Shown: positions 28,722 through 37,955, counted from the stretch's first letter. The stretch: DNA of 64,000 nucleotides from Parafrigoribacterium_A soli (GCF_040227235.1 NZ_JBELNZ010000004.1:124001-188000); one strand, 5' to 3'. The notes: generated by a model not told the origin, from the sequence alone. Numbers and translations are program-made.

Positions 28722-31542
28722 CGTTTTCCTCATCGAAGGTCGTGGCCGGCTCGCTGAGCGGATCCCCTGCGCGCTGCTTGCGGCGGCGGCGGCCCGTGGG
28801 TATGCCGAGCAGCAGTGTCACCGTGAAGATGAGGCCCTGCCCGAGCAGGATGCCCGCCCCATAGGGCGTATCGGTGTTGCTGGGGTGCACAACCGCTGCG
28901 CTCGTCGGCGCCGTGGTGCGCCAGAGCGATCCGCTGTCTGTGGTTCCGACCGGTACGAGAAGGTCGTTTCCGTCGAGCGCCTGCGAGATGCGCTCGCGCA
29001 CGGCGTCGTCGCCGTTCGCGCGCGAGAGGAGCACGAAGCCGATCCCGAGATCCCGCAGGTCCGCGGAGGCGTTGTACCCGCTGCGGGACGCGAGGTTTCC
29101 GGCGAGTCTCGCGAGGCGCGCATCCGATTTGCTCGTCGTCGTGGCCGTGGCGTGAAGCGTCGACTGGTCGTCGAGAGTGGTGCCGCTTCCGCGCTGCACA
29201 TCGACGGTGATGCCGTCGTCGGCGTGCGGTGAAATGAGCAGGGTTCCGATCGACGGATGCGCTGCCGCCTCCACCGCGACGAACGCCGGCAAGAGGCGCT
29301 CACCGCTCGATCGCAGTTGCGAGATTCCGAGATACGCAGCACTCAGCAGCGGCACCGCGAGCGCACCCACGGTCAGGCTCACGAGAATCGCGAAGGGCGG
29401 CGCGATGGCGCGCAGCGCGTCGAGGGCGACCATGACGGCGCCCAGCAGTCCCAGCCAGTAGAGGCTCAGTGCCGCACCCGCCCACACCGGTGTCGCCTCG
29501 GCACCCACGCGGGTGATGACAATGTGCACGGCCGCGACCGCGCTCAGGTAGCCGAGCAGGGCAACGAGCATCGACGGGATCGAGCGCCTGGAGCCCGGCA
29601 CGAACAGGGCGAGGATCGCGAGCACGCCGAGCGGCGCGAGCAGAACGGCCACGAGCAGCGGCGCGCCGGCGCCGGAGAAGCCCATCGCATCGAAGACGCC
29701 CTGCCAGCCGTCGAGGCCCGGAGCCGGCGCGGCGAGCGCGAGGTGCCAGCCGGAGACGGGACCGACGGCGGTGGGGACGCCGGGGTCGGCGAAAAGTCCG
29801 AAGGGGTTACCCCGGTTGAACTGCTGCAGCACGAGCGGCAGAAAGAGCGACGCGGCGGGAATGGGGATTCCGATGAGGCGGTGCGCGCTCTTCGGCTGGG
29901 CGAACAGCCAGGCCACCCAGGCGATCACCAGCGCCGGTGCGAGCGATGGCGCGGACGCCGTGATCGCGGCGAAGAGGAGCGCCGCCCCAGCGGCCGCCGC
30001 CCAGGATCGCGTGGCGTTGATCGCGCAGAGCACGAGCCACGGCACCAGCAGGTGCGCGAGGATGGCGCCGAGGTGACCCGTGGCGAGAGATCCCAGCAGC
30101 GGCGGGGCGAGCATCCAGAGCAGTGCGGCGATCGCCGGGAGCCAGCGACGCTGCGTCAGTCGCCGCGCGCAGAACCAGGCGCCGATCGCCGCGATCGGGA
30201 GCGCCAGCACGTAGACGAGCACGATGCTGAACGATGGCGCCCAGAAGGTGAGCGAACCGAGCACCGCGAGCACGTAGGCGAAGGGGTCGGATGGGCCCAT
30301 GAAGCCGAGTCCGATGTCGCGCCAGCCGTAGCCGACGTTGCGCCACAGTTCGCCCGGTTCGGTGGAGAGCGGCAGCAGCCCGCCGCCGGTGACGGCCACG
30401 TTGCCGAGCAGAGTGCCGTAGGCCGCGACGCCGAGGATGCCCGCGACGATGACGATCCAGAGCCCGCCGCCAGAGATGAAGCCGACCCTCGCCTCGCGTT
30501 CAGCCGCGCGTCCCTGGGATCCGGTCGCGACCTCGCGCGCCTGCGCCCGCCGCTCGCGAACCTCGCGGCCGGGCAGGCGGAGCGGAGCAATGGCGCCCCA
30601 GCCGAGGGCCCGCGTGCGCCGCAGCTGCCTGCGCGCGGCACCAACGTGGGTCGCGCCGAATGCCACAGCGAGGGCGGCAGAGAACTCTCCACCGACCGCG
30701 CCAGGGCGTTTGGCAAGAAGCTGGCCGATCGCTCGCAGCACGGCGAGCGGCAGCAGGCTGAGCCAGTGCAGCGGGAGCGTCCATCCGCGCGCATAGACGA
30801 GACGCCGATGCAGCTGCGCCGCGCGTGCGGTGCGCATCCGGCGTCGCTCCGAGACGGACCGCCTGCCGAAAAGCTGAGGGCCGCCGGCGCTCGCCACCCG
30901 CGCGCCGGGAACGAGCGCAACCCGATGCCCTGCAAGCCGCGCCCGCACGGAGAAGTCGAGTCCAGCATCGATCGATGGAAGGCCCGGGTCGAAGCCGCCG
31001 AGAGCGGTCCAGACCGACCGGCGCACGAGCATCCCGGCCGCTGCGACGCCGAGCACGTCGTTGCGCGCGTCGTGCTGTGCCTGGTCGAGTTCGCCATCCA
31101 CCAATTGAACGGATGCGCCGAAGCGGGTCATCGATTCGCCGAAGCTGGCGATGAAGTCCGGCTGGTCAGCGCGCATGAGCTTCGGTCCGGCGATGGCGAC
31201 GGAGGGCGCCACCTCGAGGGTGGCGAGCAGCTGCGCGAGCGCATCCGGGGCGGGAGCGTTGTCGTAGCCGAGCAGCCACAGCAGATCGTTCTCGGATGCC
31301 GCTTCCGCGGCCACGTGCAGCGCCCGCGAGATCGCCTCGCCGAACGTCGTCTTCGCGCCGGTGGTCACGAACTGTGTCGGACCGTATGCGGCGAACAGTT
31401 CGGCGCTGCCGTCGTTCGAAGCGGCATCGACGGCGATCACGGTGTCGGGTTGCCTGGTCTGTTTAGCGAGCGCCGCGAGGGTTCGCTCCAGAGACGCCGC
31501 CCCCGTGCGGGCGACGATGATCGCGGTGACTCTCTGTTGCAT
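28714..31542 (-). CDS. Giant GT2 glycosyltransferase fused to polytopic membrane domain
   Basis: A 942-residue protein. The first 290 residues are a GT-A glycosyltransferase family 2 domain (TAIIVARTGAASLERTLAAL, VIAVDAASNDGSAELF, LLGYDNAPAPDAL as a DxD-like site, GGFDPGLPSIDAGLDFSVRARLAG). From about 365 onward there are roughly 12-14 membrane helices, then an extracytoplasmic loop (about 750-880), a last helix and an acidic tail. The layout suggests one enzyme that both transfers sugar in the cytosol and acts, or exports, across the membrane. Together with DUF5719 it forms a two-gene operon next to whiB2. The acceptor is unknown. Confidence 0.85.
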   Translation of the reverse strand: MQQRVTAIIVARTGAASLERTLAALAKQTRQPDTVIAVDAASNDGSAELFAAYGPTQFVTTGAKTTFGEAISRALHVAAEAASENDLLWLLGYDNAPAPDALAQLLATLEVAPSVAIAGPKLMRADQPDFIASFGESMTRFGASVQLVDGELDQAQHDARNDVLGVAAAGMLVRRSVWTALGGFDPGLPSIDAGLDFSVRARLAGHRVALVPGARVASAGGPQLFGRRSVSERRRMRTARAAQLHRRLVYARGWTLPLHWLSLLPLAVLRAIGQLLAKRPGAVGGEFSAALAVAFGATHVGAARRQLRRTRALGWGAIAPLRLPGREVRERRAQAREVATGSQGRAAEREARVGFISGGGLWIVIVAGILGVAAYGTLLGNVAVTGGGLLPLSTEPGELWRNVGYGWRDIGLGFMGPSDPFAYVLAVLGSLTFWAPSFSIVLVYVLALPIAAIGAWFCARRLTQRRWLPAIAALLWMLAPPLLGSLATGHLGAILAHLLVPWLVLCAINATRSWAAAAGAALLFAAITASAPSLAPALVIAWVAWLFAQPKSAHRLIGIPIPAASLFLPLVLQQFNRGNPFGLFADPGVPTAVGPVSGWHLALAAPAPGLDGWQGVFDAMGFSGAGAPLLVAVLLAPLGVLAILALFVPGSRRSIPSMLVALLGYLSAVAAVHIVITRVGAEATPVWAGAALSLYWLGLLGAVMVALDALRAIAPPFAILVSLTVGALAVPLLSAAYLGISQLRSSGERLLPAFVAVEAAAHPSIGTLLISPHADDGITVDVQRGSGTTLDDQSTLHATATTTSKSDARLARLAGNLASRSGYNASADLRDLGIGFVLLSRANGDDAVRERISQALDGNDLLVPVGTTDSGSLWRTTAPTSAAVVHPSNTDTPYGAGILLGQGLIFTVTLLLGIPTGRRRRKQRAGDPLSEPATTFDEENDD

Positions 31543-31614
31543 TCCTACGAGACTATGCTCGCTCCCCCATCAGGCTCCCGTGACACGCTGCCGTCCGCGG
31601 CCTCGATGGCCGCG

Positions 31615-31650
31615 GGTCGAGTGCTCGCGCAGCGAGCGTATCGAGGCCTT
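31615..31650. repeat. Inverted copy of the CTCGATACGCTCGC-type repeat
   Basis: GGTCGAGTGCTCGCGCAGCG then AGCGTATCGAGGCC lies between whiB2 and the large GT2 gene. Its reverse complement begins GGCCTCGATACGCTCGC, related to 24886-24914. The internal GCTCGCGCAGCGAGC is itself an inverted repeat and could end whiB2 transcription. Confidence 0.5.
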
Positions 31651-31664
31651 CGAGCGTGCGACGC

Positions 31665-32069
31665 CTAGGCCCGCTTGCGCAGCTTGCGCCGCTCGCGCTC
31701 CGAGAGTCCGCCCCAGATGCCGAATCGCTCGTCGTTCTTGAGCGCGTATTCGAGGCACTGCGCGCGCACCTCGCAGGAGGCGCAGATCTTCTTGGCGTCA
31801 CGAGTGGAGCCGCCCTTCTCAGGGAAGAAGGCCTCCGGGTCGGTCTGGGCGCAGAGCGCGTCGCTCTGCCAGGCCAGCGGATCGTCATCCTCGACCGGAC
31901 GACGAACTCCGGGCACTCCCCTGCGGATCGGATCGACGAACCAGTCATCGGGAACGCCGACAGGCGGCCTCCCTGCGGTTTCGTTCGACTGGCCGGCGAG
32001 CAACCGCGCCGCCCGCGCCTGCGCGCTCCTCGCCCCGTAGGCTCCGGGCTCCTCAACGTTGAGCGCCAT
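31665..32069 (-). CDS. whiB2: WhiB-family iron-sulfur transcription factor (WhiB2/WhmD type)
   Basis: A 134-residue regulator. Four cluster-binding cysteines follow the family spacing C-x22-C-x2-C-x5-C (DALCAQTD, KKICASCEVRAQC), then the GIWGG turn and a basic tail ERRKLRKRA for DNA or sigma-factor contact. I chose ATG 32067-32069 (MALNVEEPGAYG) because GGAGGGGAG lies eight bases before it. Its position near manB, DUF3499 and the zincin-like gene matches whiB2 (Rv3260c), which in mycobacteria controls septation. A perfect palindrome lies upstream. Confidence 0.93.
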   Translation of the reverse strand: MALNVEEPGAYGARSAQARAARLLAGQSNETAGRPPVGVPDDWFVDPIRRGVPGVRRPVEDDDPLAWQSDALCAQTDPEAFFPEKGGSTRDAKKICASCEVRAQCLEYALKNDERFGIWGGLSERERRKLRKRA

Positions 32070-32123
32070 AGCACAGTCTCCCCTCCGCGAAACGTACGAC
32101 TTGCGCAACGCGTTAGAGATAAT

Positions 32124-32135
32124 TACACCGGTGTA
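32124..32135. promoter_or_regulatory. Perfect 12-bp palindrome upstream of whiB2
   Basis: TACACCGGTGTA is an exact palindrome centred about 60 bases before the whiB2 ATG. On the minus strand it is followed directly by TAATTAT, a possible -10 region. This is the expected position for an operator; the regulator is unknown. Confidence 0.5.
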
Positions 32136-32238
32136 GTTCCCCTGCGTCAAGTCGCAAATCGTAAAGCCTCAACTGTGCATCGAGGGTTGGCGACGCGCCG
32201 AGGATGCGTCCTCGCGTCCGGATTGTTGCGAAGCAAGC

Positions 32239-32256
32239 GCGCCGCAGGGGCGGCGC
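32239..32256 (-). terminator. Possible galE terminator
   Basis: GCGCCGC and GCGGCGC form a 7-bp stem around AGGG, 18 bases beyond the galE stop. No T-run is seen, so this is tentative. Confidence 0.4.
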
Positions 32257-32274
32257 ACACCTGTCTCGAGGGGC

Positions 32275-33255
32275 CTAGTCGGCATCCGCATTCTGCTCGG
32301 CCCGCCGTCTGGCATCCCAGGCGCTCTCGACCATCTCGCGCAGCGAGTGACGCATCTGCCAGCCCAGGTCGCGCGCGGCGAGTTCGCCCGAGGCCACGAT
32401 TCGCGCGGGATCCCCGTCGCGCCTCGGTGCGATTTCGGGGGTGAAGGGGATGCCGGTGACCTCGGCCATCGCGGTCATGATCTCCGCGACGGAGACGCCG
32501 TCGCCGCTGCCCAGGTTGTATGCGGGCTCGAGGCTGTCGCCGGCCTCCAGGCGCTGCGCCGCGACCACGTGCGACGCCGCGAGGTCGGCCACGTGCAGGT
32601 AGTCGCGCACGTTCGTGCCATCGGGAGTCGGATAGTCGTTGCCGTTGATGTGCGGCGTTCGGCCGCCGACGAGCGCGTCGAAGACGAGCGGAAACAGGTT
32701 GTGCGGGCTCGTGTCGTAGACGGCGGGATCACCGGATCCCACGACGTTGAAGTAGCGCAGCGAGGTGTGGCGCAGGCCCACCGCCACGGCCTGATCGCGC
32801 AGCAGCCATTCGCCGATCAGCTTCGACTCGCCATACGGCGACTCTGGCCGCTTCGGCGTCTCCTCGGTCACGAGGTCGGTGTCGGGGGTTCCATACACGG
32901 CGGCGCTCGAGGAGAAGACCATGCGATCGACGCCCTGCTCCTGCATCGCGGCGAGCAGGGTGGCCGTTCCCGTCACGTTCTGCTCGTAGGTGTGCAGCGG
33001 GCGTTGCACGCTCACTCCGGCGTACTTGAAGCCCGCCACGTGGATGACACCCGTCACTCTGTGCTGATCGAGCGTCTCCATCAGCACCTGGCCGTCGAGG
33101 ATGGAGGCGCGCACGAAGGGCACGTCCCCCGGAACGAACGCCGCGTGGCCGCTCGACAGATCATCGAGAACCACCGGATGCATCCCCGCGTCTCGCAGGG
33201 CCCGCACCACGTGTGCGCCGATATAGCCGGCGCCGCCGGTCACTAGCCAGGTCAT
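32275..33255 (-). CDS. galE: UDP-glucose 4-epimerase
   Basis: A 326-residue short-chain dehydrogenase fold enzyme that interconverts UDP-glucose and UDP-galactose. The NAD loop is GGAGYIGAHVV at residue 7, with VTGVIHVAGFKYAG, the catalytic Ser region FSSSAAVYGTP and the YGESK (YxxxK) motif near residue 145. RYFNVVGSGDPAVYD and LRDYLHVADL-like segments (NVRDYLHVADLA) are typical of GalE. It lies 39 bases downstream of manA and is probably in the same operon, supplying galactose-type donors to the glycan genes. Confidence 0.94.
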   Translation of the reverse strand: MTWLVTGGAGYIGAHVVRALRDAGMHPVVLDDLSSGHAAFVPGDVPFVRASILDGQVLMETLDQHRVTGVIHVAGFKYAGVSVQRPLHTYEQNVTGTATLLAAMQEQGVDRMVFSSSAAVYGTPDTDLVTEETPKRPESPYGESKLIGEWLLRDQAVAVGLRHTSLRYFNVVGSGDPAVYDTSPHNLFPLVFDALVGGRTPHINGNDYPTPDGTNVRDYLHVADLAASHVVAAQRLEAGDSLEPAYNLGSGDGVSVAEIMTAMAEVTGIPFTPEIAPRRDGDPARIVASGELAARDLGWQMRHSLREMVESAWDARRRAEQNADAD

Positions 33256-33294
33256 GGACTCAGGCTAGCGCCTGCGCCCACGCTCGGGAGGCGG

Positions 33295-34578
33295 CTACTC
33301 GCCCGTCGTCGCGAGGAACAGTTCCCCGTTGCCGCTGAATGACAGGCGCCCCTCGTCCGGCGTGATGTACACCGACTCGCCGCGTCCCAGAGCAACGGAT
33401 GACGCCGCACCACCGATCCACAGCTCGCCGGCCGTGCAGATGGCGATTCCGGGCCCCGTGAGCGCATAGCCCGCGTCGAGGTCCGCACCCGACACGCGCA
33501 CTAGCACGAAGTCGGCGACGTCCGGCCGAAACACCTCGATGCCGCTCGCAGGAGCCGCCGCGGGACCAGGCGTCAGCCCATCATCCGAGGCGGAGGGGGT
33601 CAGCGCATCCTGCTGTGGCTCTGTGGTCGGGCCTGCGCCCTCGGCTCGCAGATACGGCACGGGCACCGGTGTGAAGTCGAGCACGCCGAGCAATTCGGGA
33701 ACGTCGATGTGCTTCGGCGTGAGCCCACCGCGCAGCACGTTGTCCGAGGCGGCCATGAGTTCGACGCCGAGCCCGTCAAGGTAGGCGTGGATGTTGCCCG
33801 CGGGCAGGTAGAGCGCCTCACCGCGCGCGAGCGTCACCCGGTTGAGGAGCAGGGAGATCACGATCCCGGGATCATCCGGGTACTCGGCGGCGAGCGCCGC
33901 TGCGACCGCCAGGGAAGGTTCGGCCGAGAGCGGCGCGAGGCGCATCACCAGCGAGACGAGCGTCGGCACACCGGCGCCGCTCGAGATCAGCCATTCGAAG
34001 GTCTGCGGGAGGGCGTCATCCGAGGCGAGCTGGGCGAGAAGGTCTTCGAGCGGCTGAGGCTGCGGCTCCTCGGTGGCGGCGTCGAGATCGAGCAGCAGCT
34101 CGAGCAGGGCGCGCACCTCCCCGAGCGGTCGGAACCCGCACAGGGCATCGAAGGTGTCGCTCAGCGCGTAGATCAGCTCGGGCTTCGCCGACGCGTCGCG
34201 GTAGTTGCGGTGCGGTGCGTCGAGCGGGATGCCCAGGGCGTTTTCCCGCTCAAACCCGGCGAGCGCCTGCTCCGGGTTCGGGTGCGCCTGCAGCGATAGC
34301 GGATGCGCGGCAGCAAGGATCTTGAGCAGGAACGGCAGTCGCTTGCTCGACGCGAACCGCCCGAGAGCGGTCTGCGGGTCGGCTTCGATCCACTCGGCGA
34401 TGGTGCGAGCACCGCCGACCGCAGACGGATCCACGATCTGGCTCGGTGACCCGGGATGCGCCCCCAGCCAGAGCTCCGCCTCCGGCCCGCCCGACGGCGT
34501 GTGCCCCAGCAACCCGGCGATGGCGGATGTCGAACCCCACGCATACGGGCGCGGGGTGTTGGTGATGGCTACGAACAT
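33295..34578 (-). CDS. manA: Mannose-6-phosphate isomerase, class I
   Basis: A 427-residue zinc enzyme converting fructose-6-P and mannose-6-P. It has the start MFVAITNTPRPYAWGS, zinc-site segment KILAAAHPLSLQAHPN, the E of KPELIYALSDTFDALCGF, GNIHAYLDG, and the family sequence SDNVLRGGLTPKHID. I use ATG 34576-34578, ten codons inside the open frame, because it matches the family N-terminus and has AGGA upstream. It is preceded 48 bases upstream by the DUF4012 gene and followed by galE. It feeds manB and gmd. Confidence 0.94.
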   Translation of the reverse strand: MFVAITNTPRPYAWGSTSAIAGLLGHTPSGGPEAELWLGAHPGSPSQIVDPSAVGGARTIAEWIEADPQTALGRFASSKRLPFLLKILAAAHPLSLQAHPNPEQALAGFERENALGIPLDAPHRNYRDASAKPELIYALSDTFDALCGFRPLGEVRALLELLLDLDAATEEPQPQPLEDLLAQLASDDALPQTFEWLISSGAGVPTLVSLVMRLAPLSAEPSLAVAAALAAEYPDDPGIVISLLLNRVTLARGEALYLPAGNIHAYLDGLGVELMAASDNVLRGGLTPKHIDVPELLGVLDFTPVPVPYLRAEGAGPTTEPQQDALTPSASDDGLTPGPAAAPASGIEVFRPDVADFVLVRVSGADLDAGYALTGPGIAICTAGELWIGGAASSVALGRGESVYITPDEGRLSFSGNGELFLATTGE

Positions 34579-34626
34579 GTGACCAGTCCTATCGAGGTGT
34601 GGCCGCACCCGGCCCTGGAACGAGTG

Positions 34627-36474
34627 TCACTTCGCCACAGTCGCACAATCGAGCGGAACCGTGTCGATCGCGGTCGGGTGCACCATGGGAGTTACGTCCG
34701 CCGCCAGCGTCTTCTCTCCCGGCTTGGCAGCAATGACGTCGTAGGTCACGTTTGCCGTCGCACCGGGCGGAAATATGACCTGCCGCTTGCCCACCGGATA
34801 GTCGGTGTCGTGCAGCTTCTTGAGGTTGACGGCCGCGCCATCGACGGTCGCACCGGTGATCGTCGAGCCTGGAGGGGCATAAAGGATGACGTCCATCCGC
34901 TGCTCTCCCGGTTTCAACTTTTCGTGCTTCCAGTTGCCGAGGATTGACGGAGATACCGACTTGGCCGCATTGCCGGGGATGGTATTGGTCAGGTCGATGC
35001 TTACTCGATAGTTCGCGCGGCCATCGGCACGACAGACTGCCTGGCTGAGGTGCACGCTCTGACTCAGGTAGTAATCCATTTTGGATCCGACGGCGTCTTG
35101 AAAGTACACCCCGACTCGATCCGTGGTCTTGTCGCTCTTGGGGAGTTCTCCATTGAGTCCCAGCTTGGCAAACTGCGCCTGCTCATCTTTGTGCGAGCTC
35201 CAGAACAGCAGGCGCTGTTCCGACCAACCCTGCACCATCGCGCCGATAAGCGCCTTGGCGTCGAACTTGCCGCCGGAGAGGTGTGCAAAGGTCGCTGAAA
35301 CCGCCTCACTGTAGATGGCATTCTGCGCCACATTGTCCTTTTCAACGTTGCCTGAGTTGTAACGCTGGTAGACCTCGTTGAGCAGCAATGGAACGAGGGT
35401 CTTGTCGGTGAGAACGTCACCGCTAGTCAAAGGGATCGGCCCCGTTGCCCGCAGGAAGTAGCTCAGTGCGACGGGATCAACTGAGATGATGCCATCGGGT
35501 ACTGCACCGAACTTGTCTTTCCACATGGCGCTGGTGATCGCTGCCGCCGAGACAAAGCTGGGGCGCACAGTTGCGTTTGCAATAAACGTTCCAAAAGCGT
35601 CGAGATATACCTCGGAGACCCCGTCTGGCACGGGAATCACCGATGAGTTGTACATCGGGAAATTAAGCAAGCCCGCGGGCACTGTCACCGGTGGCGAGAT
35701 CTTGCCCTTGTCTATCGTGATCGATGCAAAGGAAAGCGCCGTGCCGCCAAGTGCCCTGGCCTCCGCATTGTTTTGGAACATCACGACGTAAGTACGCGGC
35801 CCGTCGGAGCCCATCGCAGGGGGAACAAGTGGCAGCACGGTCTGCGCAGTCTGCATGAGTGGTGCGACAGAATCCAGCAGCGTGCTCAGCTTTTCTTTAG
35901 CTGCGGACAGCTGGCTGATTGTCCCCGCAGTATCGATGTTGTCGACCGCCGTGGCCGCAGACTTTATTGCCTTGTTCGCGGTTTTCAACGGTGCGATTGC
36001 ATTCTGAATCGGCTTGAGGTTGATCGCCCCATCCTTGGGCGCGAGCGACGCCGGCGTCACCGCCGAAGCGACCCGGATGAGAGGGCCAACCGCATGGACA
36101 ACCACGTCATTCGTCACATCGGCGAGTTCTCGAACCACCGTGAGGTTGTGCCCGAGTGTCGGCACGAACTCCGCAACTCGCCAGATAGGGTCGCTCGTCA
36201 GTTCGTGTGCCTTCTCCGAATGCGCAACGAGTTTCTTGAACGTCTTGGTAGCACCCGGGATGTCCTGTTTCAACGCCTGCGTTTTCAATTGGCTGACGAG
36301 CGCCTGAGCGGACTCGAGCTCTGACTTCGCCTTTAACCCCCGCACTCCGACCCACGCCCCGCCGACCCCCACCACGAGAACAACAAACACGATCGCCCAC
36401 AGCCACCACCGAGTGACGAGCCGACGCGCCTGCCGCATGTGCCGTGGGCCGGGGGCATGGTTGGGAACGTGCAT
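34627..36474 (-). CDS. DUF4012 membrane-anchored protein
   Basis: About 615 residues. A short cytosolic part is followed by one helix (about 25-47, WWLWAIVFVVLVVGVGGAWVG), then an extracellular coiled-coil region (about 55-240, with ALVSQLKTQALKQ and ISQLSAAKEKLSTLLDS). The DUF4012 core follows, with YVVMFQNNAEARALGG, DGIISVDPVALSYFLRATGP and DYYLSQSVHLSQAVCRADG. The start is uncertain: ATG 36472-36474 is used, but an ATG 12 codons later is possible. DUF4012 proteins recur in actinobacterial exopolysaccharide loci and have no proven activity. It forms an apparent operon with manA and galE. Confidence 0.85.
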   Translation of the reverse strand: MHVPNHAPGPRHMRQARRLVTRWWLWAIVFVVLVVGVGGAWVGVRGLKAKSELESAQALVSQLKTQALKQDIPGATKTFKKLVAHSEKAHELTSDPIWRVAEFVPTLGHNLTVVRELADVTNDVVVHAVGPLIRVASAVTPASLAPKDGAINLKPIQNAIAPLKTANKAIKSAATAVDNIDTAGTISQLSAAKEKLSTLLDSVAPLMQTAQTVLPLVPPAMGSDGPRTYVVMFQNNAEARALGGTALSFASITIDKGKISPPVTVPAGLLNFPMYNSSVIPVPDGVSEVYLDAFGTFIANATVRPSFVSAAAITSAMWKDKFGAVPDGIISVDPVALSYFLRATGPIPLTSGDVLTDKTLVPLLLNEVYQRYNSGNVEKDNVAQNAIYSEAVSATFAHLSGGKFDAKALIGAMVQGWSEQRLLFWSSHKDEQAQFAKLGLNGELPKSDKTTDRVGVYFQDAVGSKMDYYLSQSVHLSQAVCRADGRANYRVSIDLTNTIPGNAAKSVSPSILGNWKHEKLKPGEQRMDVILYAPPGSTITGATVDGAAVNLKKLHDTDYPVGKRQVIFPPGATANVTYDVIAAKPGEKTLAADVTPMVHPTAIDTVPLDCATVAK

Positions 36475-36746
36475 TCGGCTATTCAAGCAGAGTAAAGCTG
36501 AGCGCTTCACGCGCTACCCAAACTCGCGGATTGCAGCCGCCATACGGGGCAACCAGACTATCGCTACAGCTAAATGTCCTCGCTCGCCAGCCAGACATGC
36601 TCACCGAGCCAGTCCCGCAAGCGACGATGGCAACGAACAAGCCAACGATCGCGTAGAGCCACCCCGGGCTATGCTCGGTCACGCCAAGATTCGTCGTCGC
36701 CGGAGAATATTGATCGCGACGCCGTTTAGCCGATGTCCGGGAGTTA

Positions 36747-37955
36747 ATGGTGAAAGTTCTCGTTGTCGCTGGCATGTATGCAGGCGAAGGCGCTAACCCC
36801 TGGCTCCTGGATGATCTCAGCAGGGAGCTCGCAGCAGCGGGTCATTACGTTGACGTGATCGTCTTTGAGCCAACCAGAGGTCGCGCCCGGGGTCGCATTC
36901 CAACCGCTAGACCGCGACTGCGGGCATGGAGCGTGGGCTCGACGAAGAATCGCACGAGCACTCTGCAGAAAGTTCTTGGATACGTACAATCCGGGGCTGG
37001 GCTGCACTTCGCTGGATTTAACCTTGTTCGTCATTCAACGTATGACCTGTGTATTTACACATCTATTGCCGCTTTCAGCTGGGGGTTCCCTTCCCGCGTG
37101 CGAAAGCACACGATCGCGAAAAAACTCATGCTCATCCTCTGGGACTTCTTTCCAATTCACCAGCTGGAAATCGGGCGTATTTCTCGCGCTTGGCCGACAA
37201 AACCATTAAAAGCACTAGAGCGAATCGCGATCAGCCGAGCTGACGTCGTAGCGCTAATGACACCCGCAAACGAACGATTCTTTCGGAGTTACCATCCTGA
37301 CCTGCGATCTGAGACGATCGTTATTCCGCCCTGGTCTTCGTCCGGGTCTGACGAGGCAACCGAGCGCCCAGCCAAGTTTGAGCGATTCACTGTCGTTTTC
37401 GGGGGCCAGCTAGCCAAGGGGCGAGGAGTCGATACCCTCCTTGCCGCTGCCGCCCTGCTTCAAAATACTGGCGAAGATATCGACATAACGATCGCGGGAG
37501 ATGGGACCGAGCGCATGATGTTAGAAAGCGAAGCAGAACGCCTGCATCTCAAGCGCGTTGAATTCACTGGCGCACTTCCTCGTACCGACTACCGGGCTTT
37601 GTTGCAGCGAGCCCACGTCGGGTTAGCTATCACAGTCGCTGGCGTCACTCCTCCCTCGTTTCCCTCGAAAATTGTGGAGTACTGTGGGCTCGGTCTACCG
37701 GTAGTGGTCTGCGTAGAAGCGTCCTCGGACGCTGGGACAATTGTGGAAAACTCTCACGCGGGTATTAGCGTGCCCGTCGGCGATGCTGCTGGCGTAGCAA
37801 ATGCAATTCGCACCCTTTATGCCGATTTCCATGATGGAATCTATACGCACTGGGAGAGAAGGGCCCGACGATTCTATGAAACTAAGCTTTCTACGAATAA
37901 AGCGGTCGAAAGAATCGAACAGTACGTAAAGGGCAATGCAATCAGCGTGGCTTAA
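36747..37955 (+). CDS. GT4-family glycosyltransferase
   Basis: A 402-residue GT-B fold enzyme. The N-terminal acceptor domain begins VKVLVVAGMYAGEGANPWLLDDLSREL. The C-terminal donor domain has VVFGGQLAKGRGVDTLL, DIDITIAGDGTERMML and the E-x7-E-type region PSKIVEYCGLGLPVVV. GGGAG stands eight bases before the ATG. Base composition is lower in GC than the left half (several TTA, ATA and AGA codons), suggesting acquisition. It precedes the Wzy-like polymerase and converges on the flippase operon, so it probably adds a later sugar of the repeat unit. Donor sugar unknown. Confidence 0.88.
   Translation: MVKVLVVAGMYAGEGANPWLLDDLSRELAAAGHYVDVIVFEPTRGRARGRIPTARPRLRAWSVGSTKNRTSTLQKVLGYVQSGAGLHFAGFNLVRHSTYDLCIYTSIAAFSWGFPSRVRKHTIAKKLMLILWDFFPIHQLEIGRISRAWPTKPLKALERIAISRADVVALMTPANERFFRSYHPDLRSETIVIPPWSSSGSDEATERPAKFERFTVVFGGQLAKGRGVDTLLAAAALLQNTGEDIDITIAGDGTERMMLESEAERLHLKRVEFTGALPRTDYRALLQRAHVGLAITVAGVTPPSFPSKIVEYCGLGLPVVVCVEASSDAGTIVENSHAGISVPVGDAAGVANAIRTLYADFHDGIYTHWERRARRFYETKLSTNKAVERIEQYVKGNAISVA

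Noticed and set aside
29257..31668. Long plus-strand frame opposite the large GT2 gene (about 800 codons)
   Set aside because: Extremely Arg/Glu/Gly/Gln-rich with no domain pattern. The minus-strand gene has clear GT2 motifs and membrane helices.
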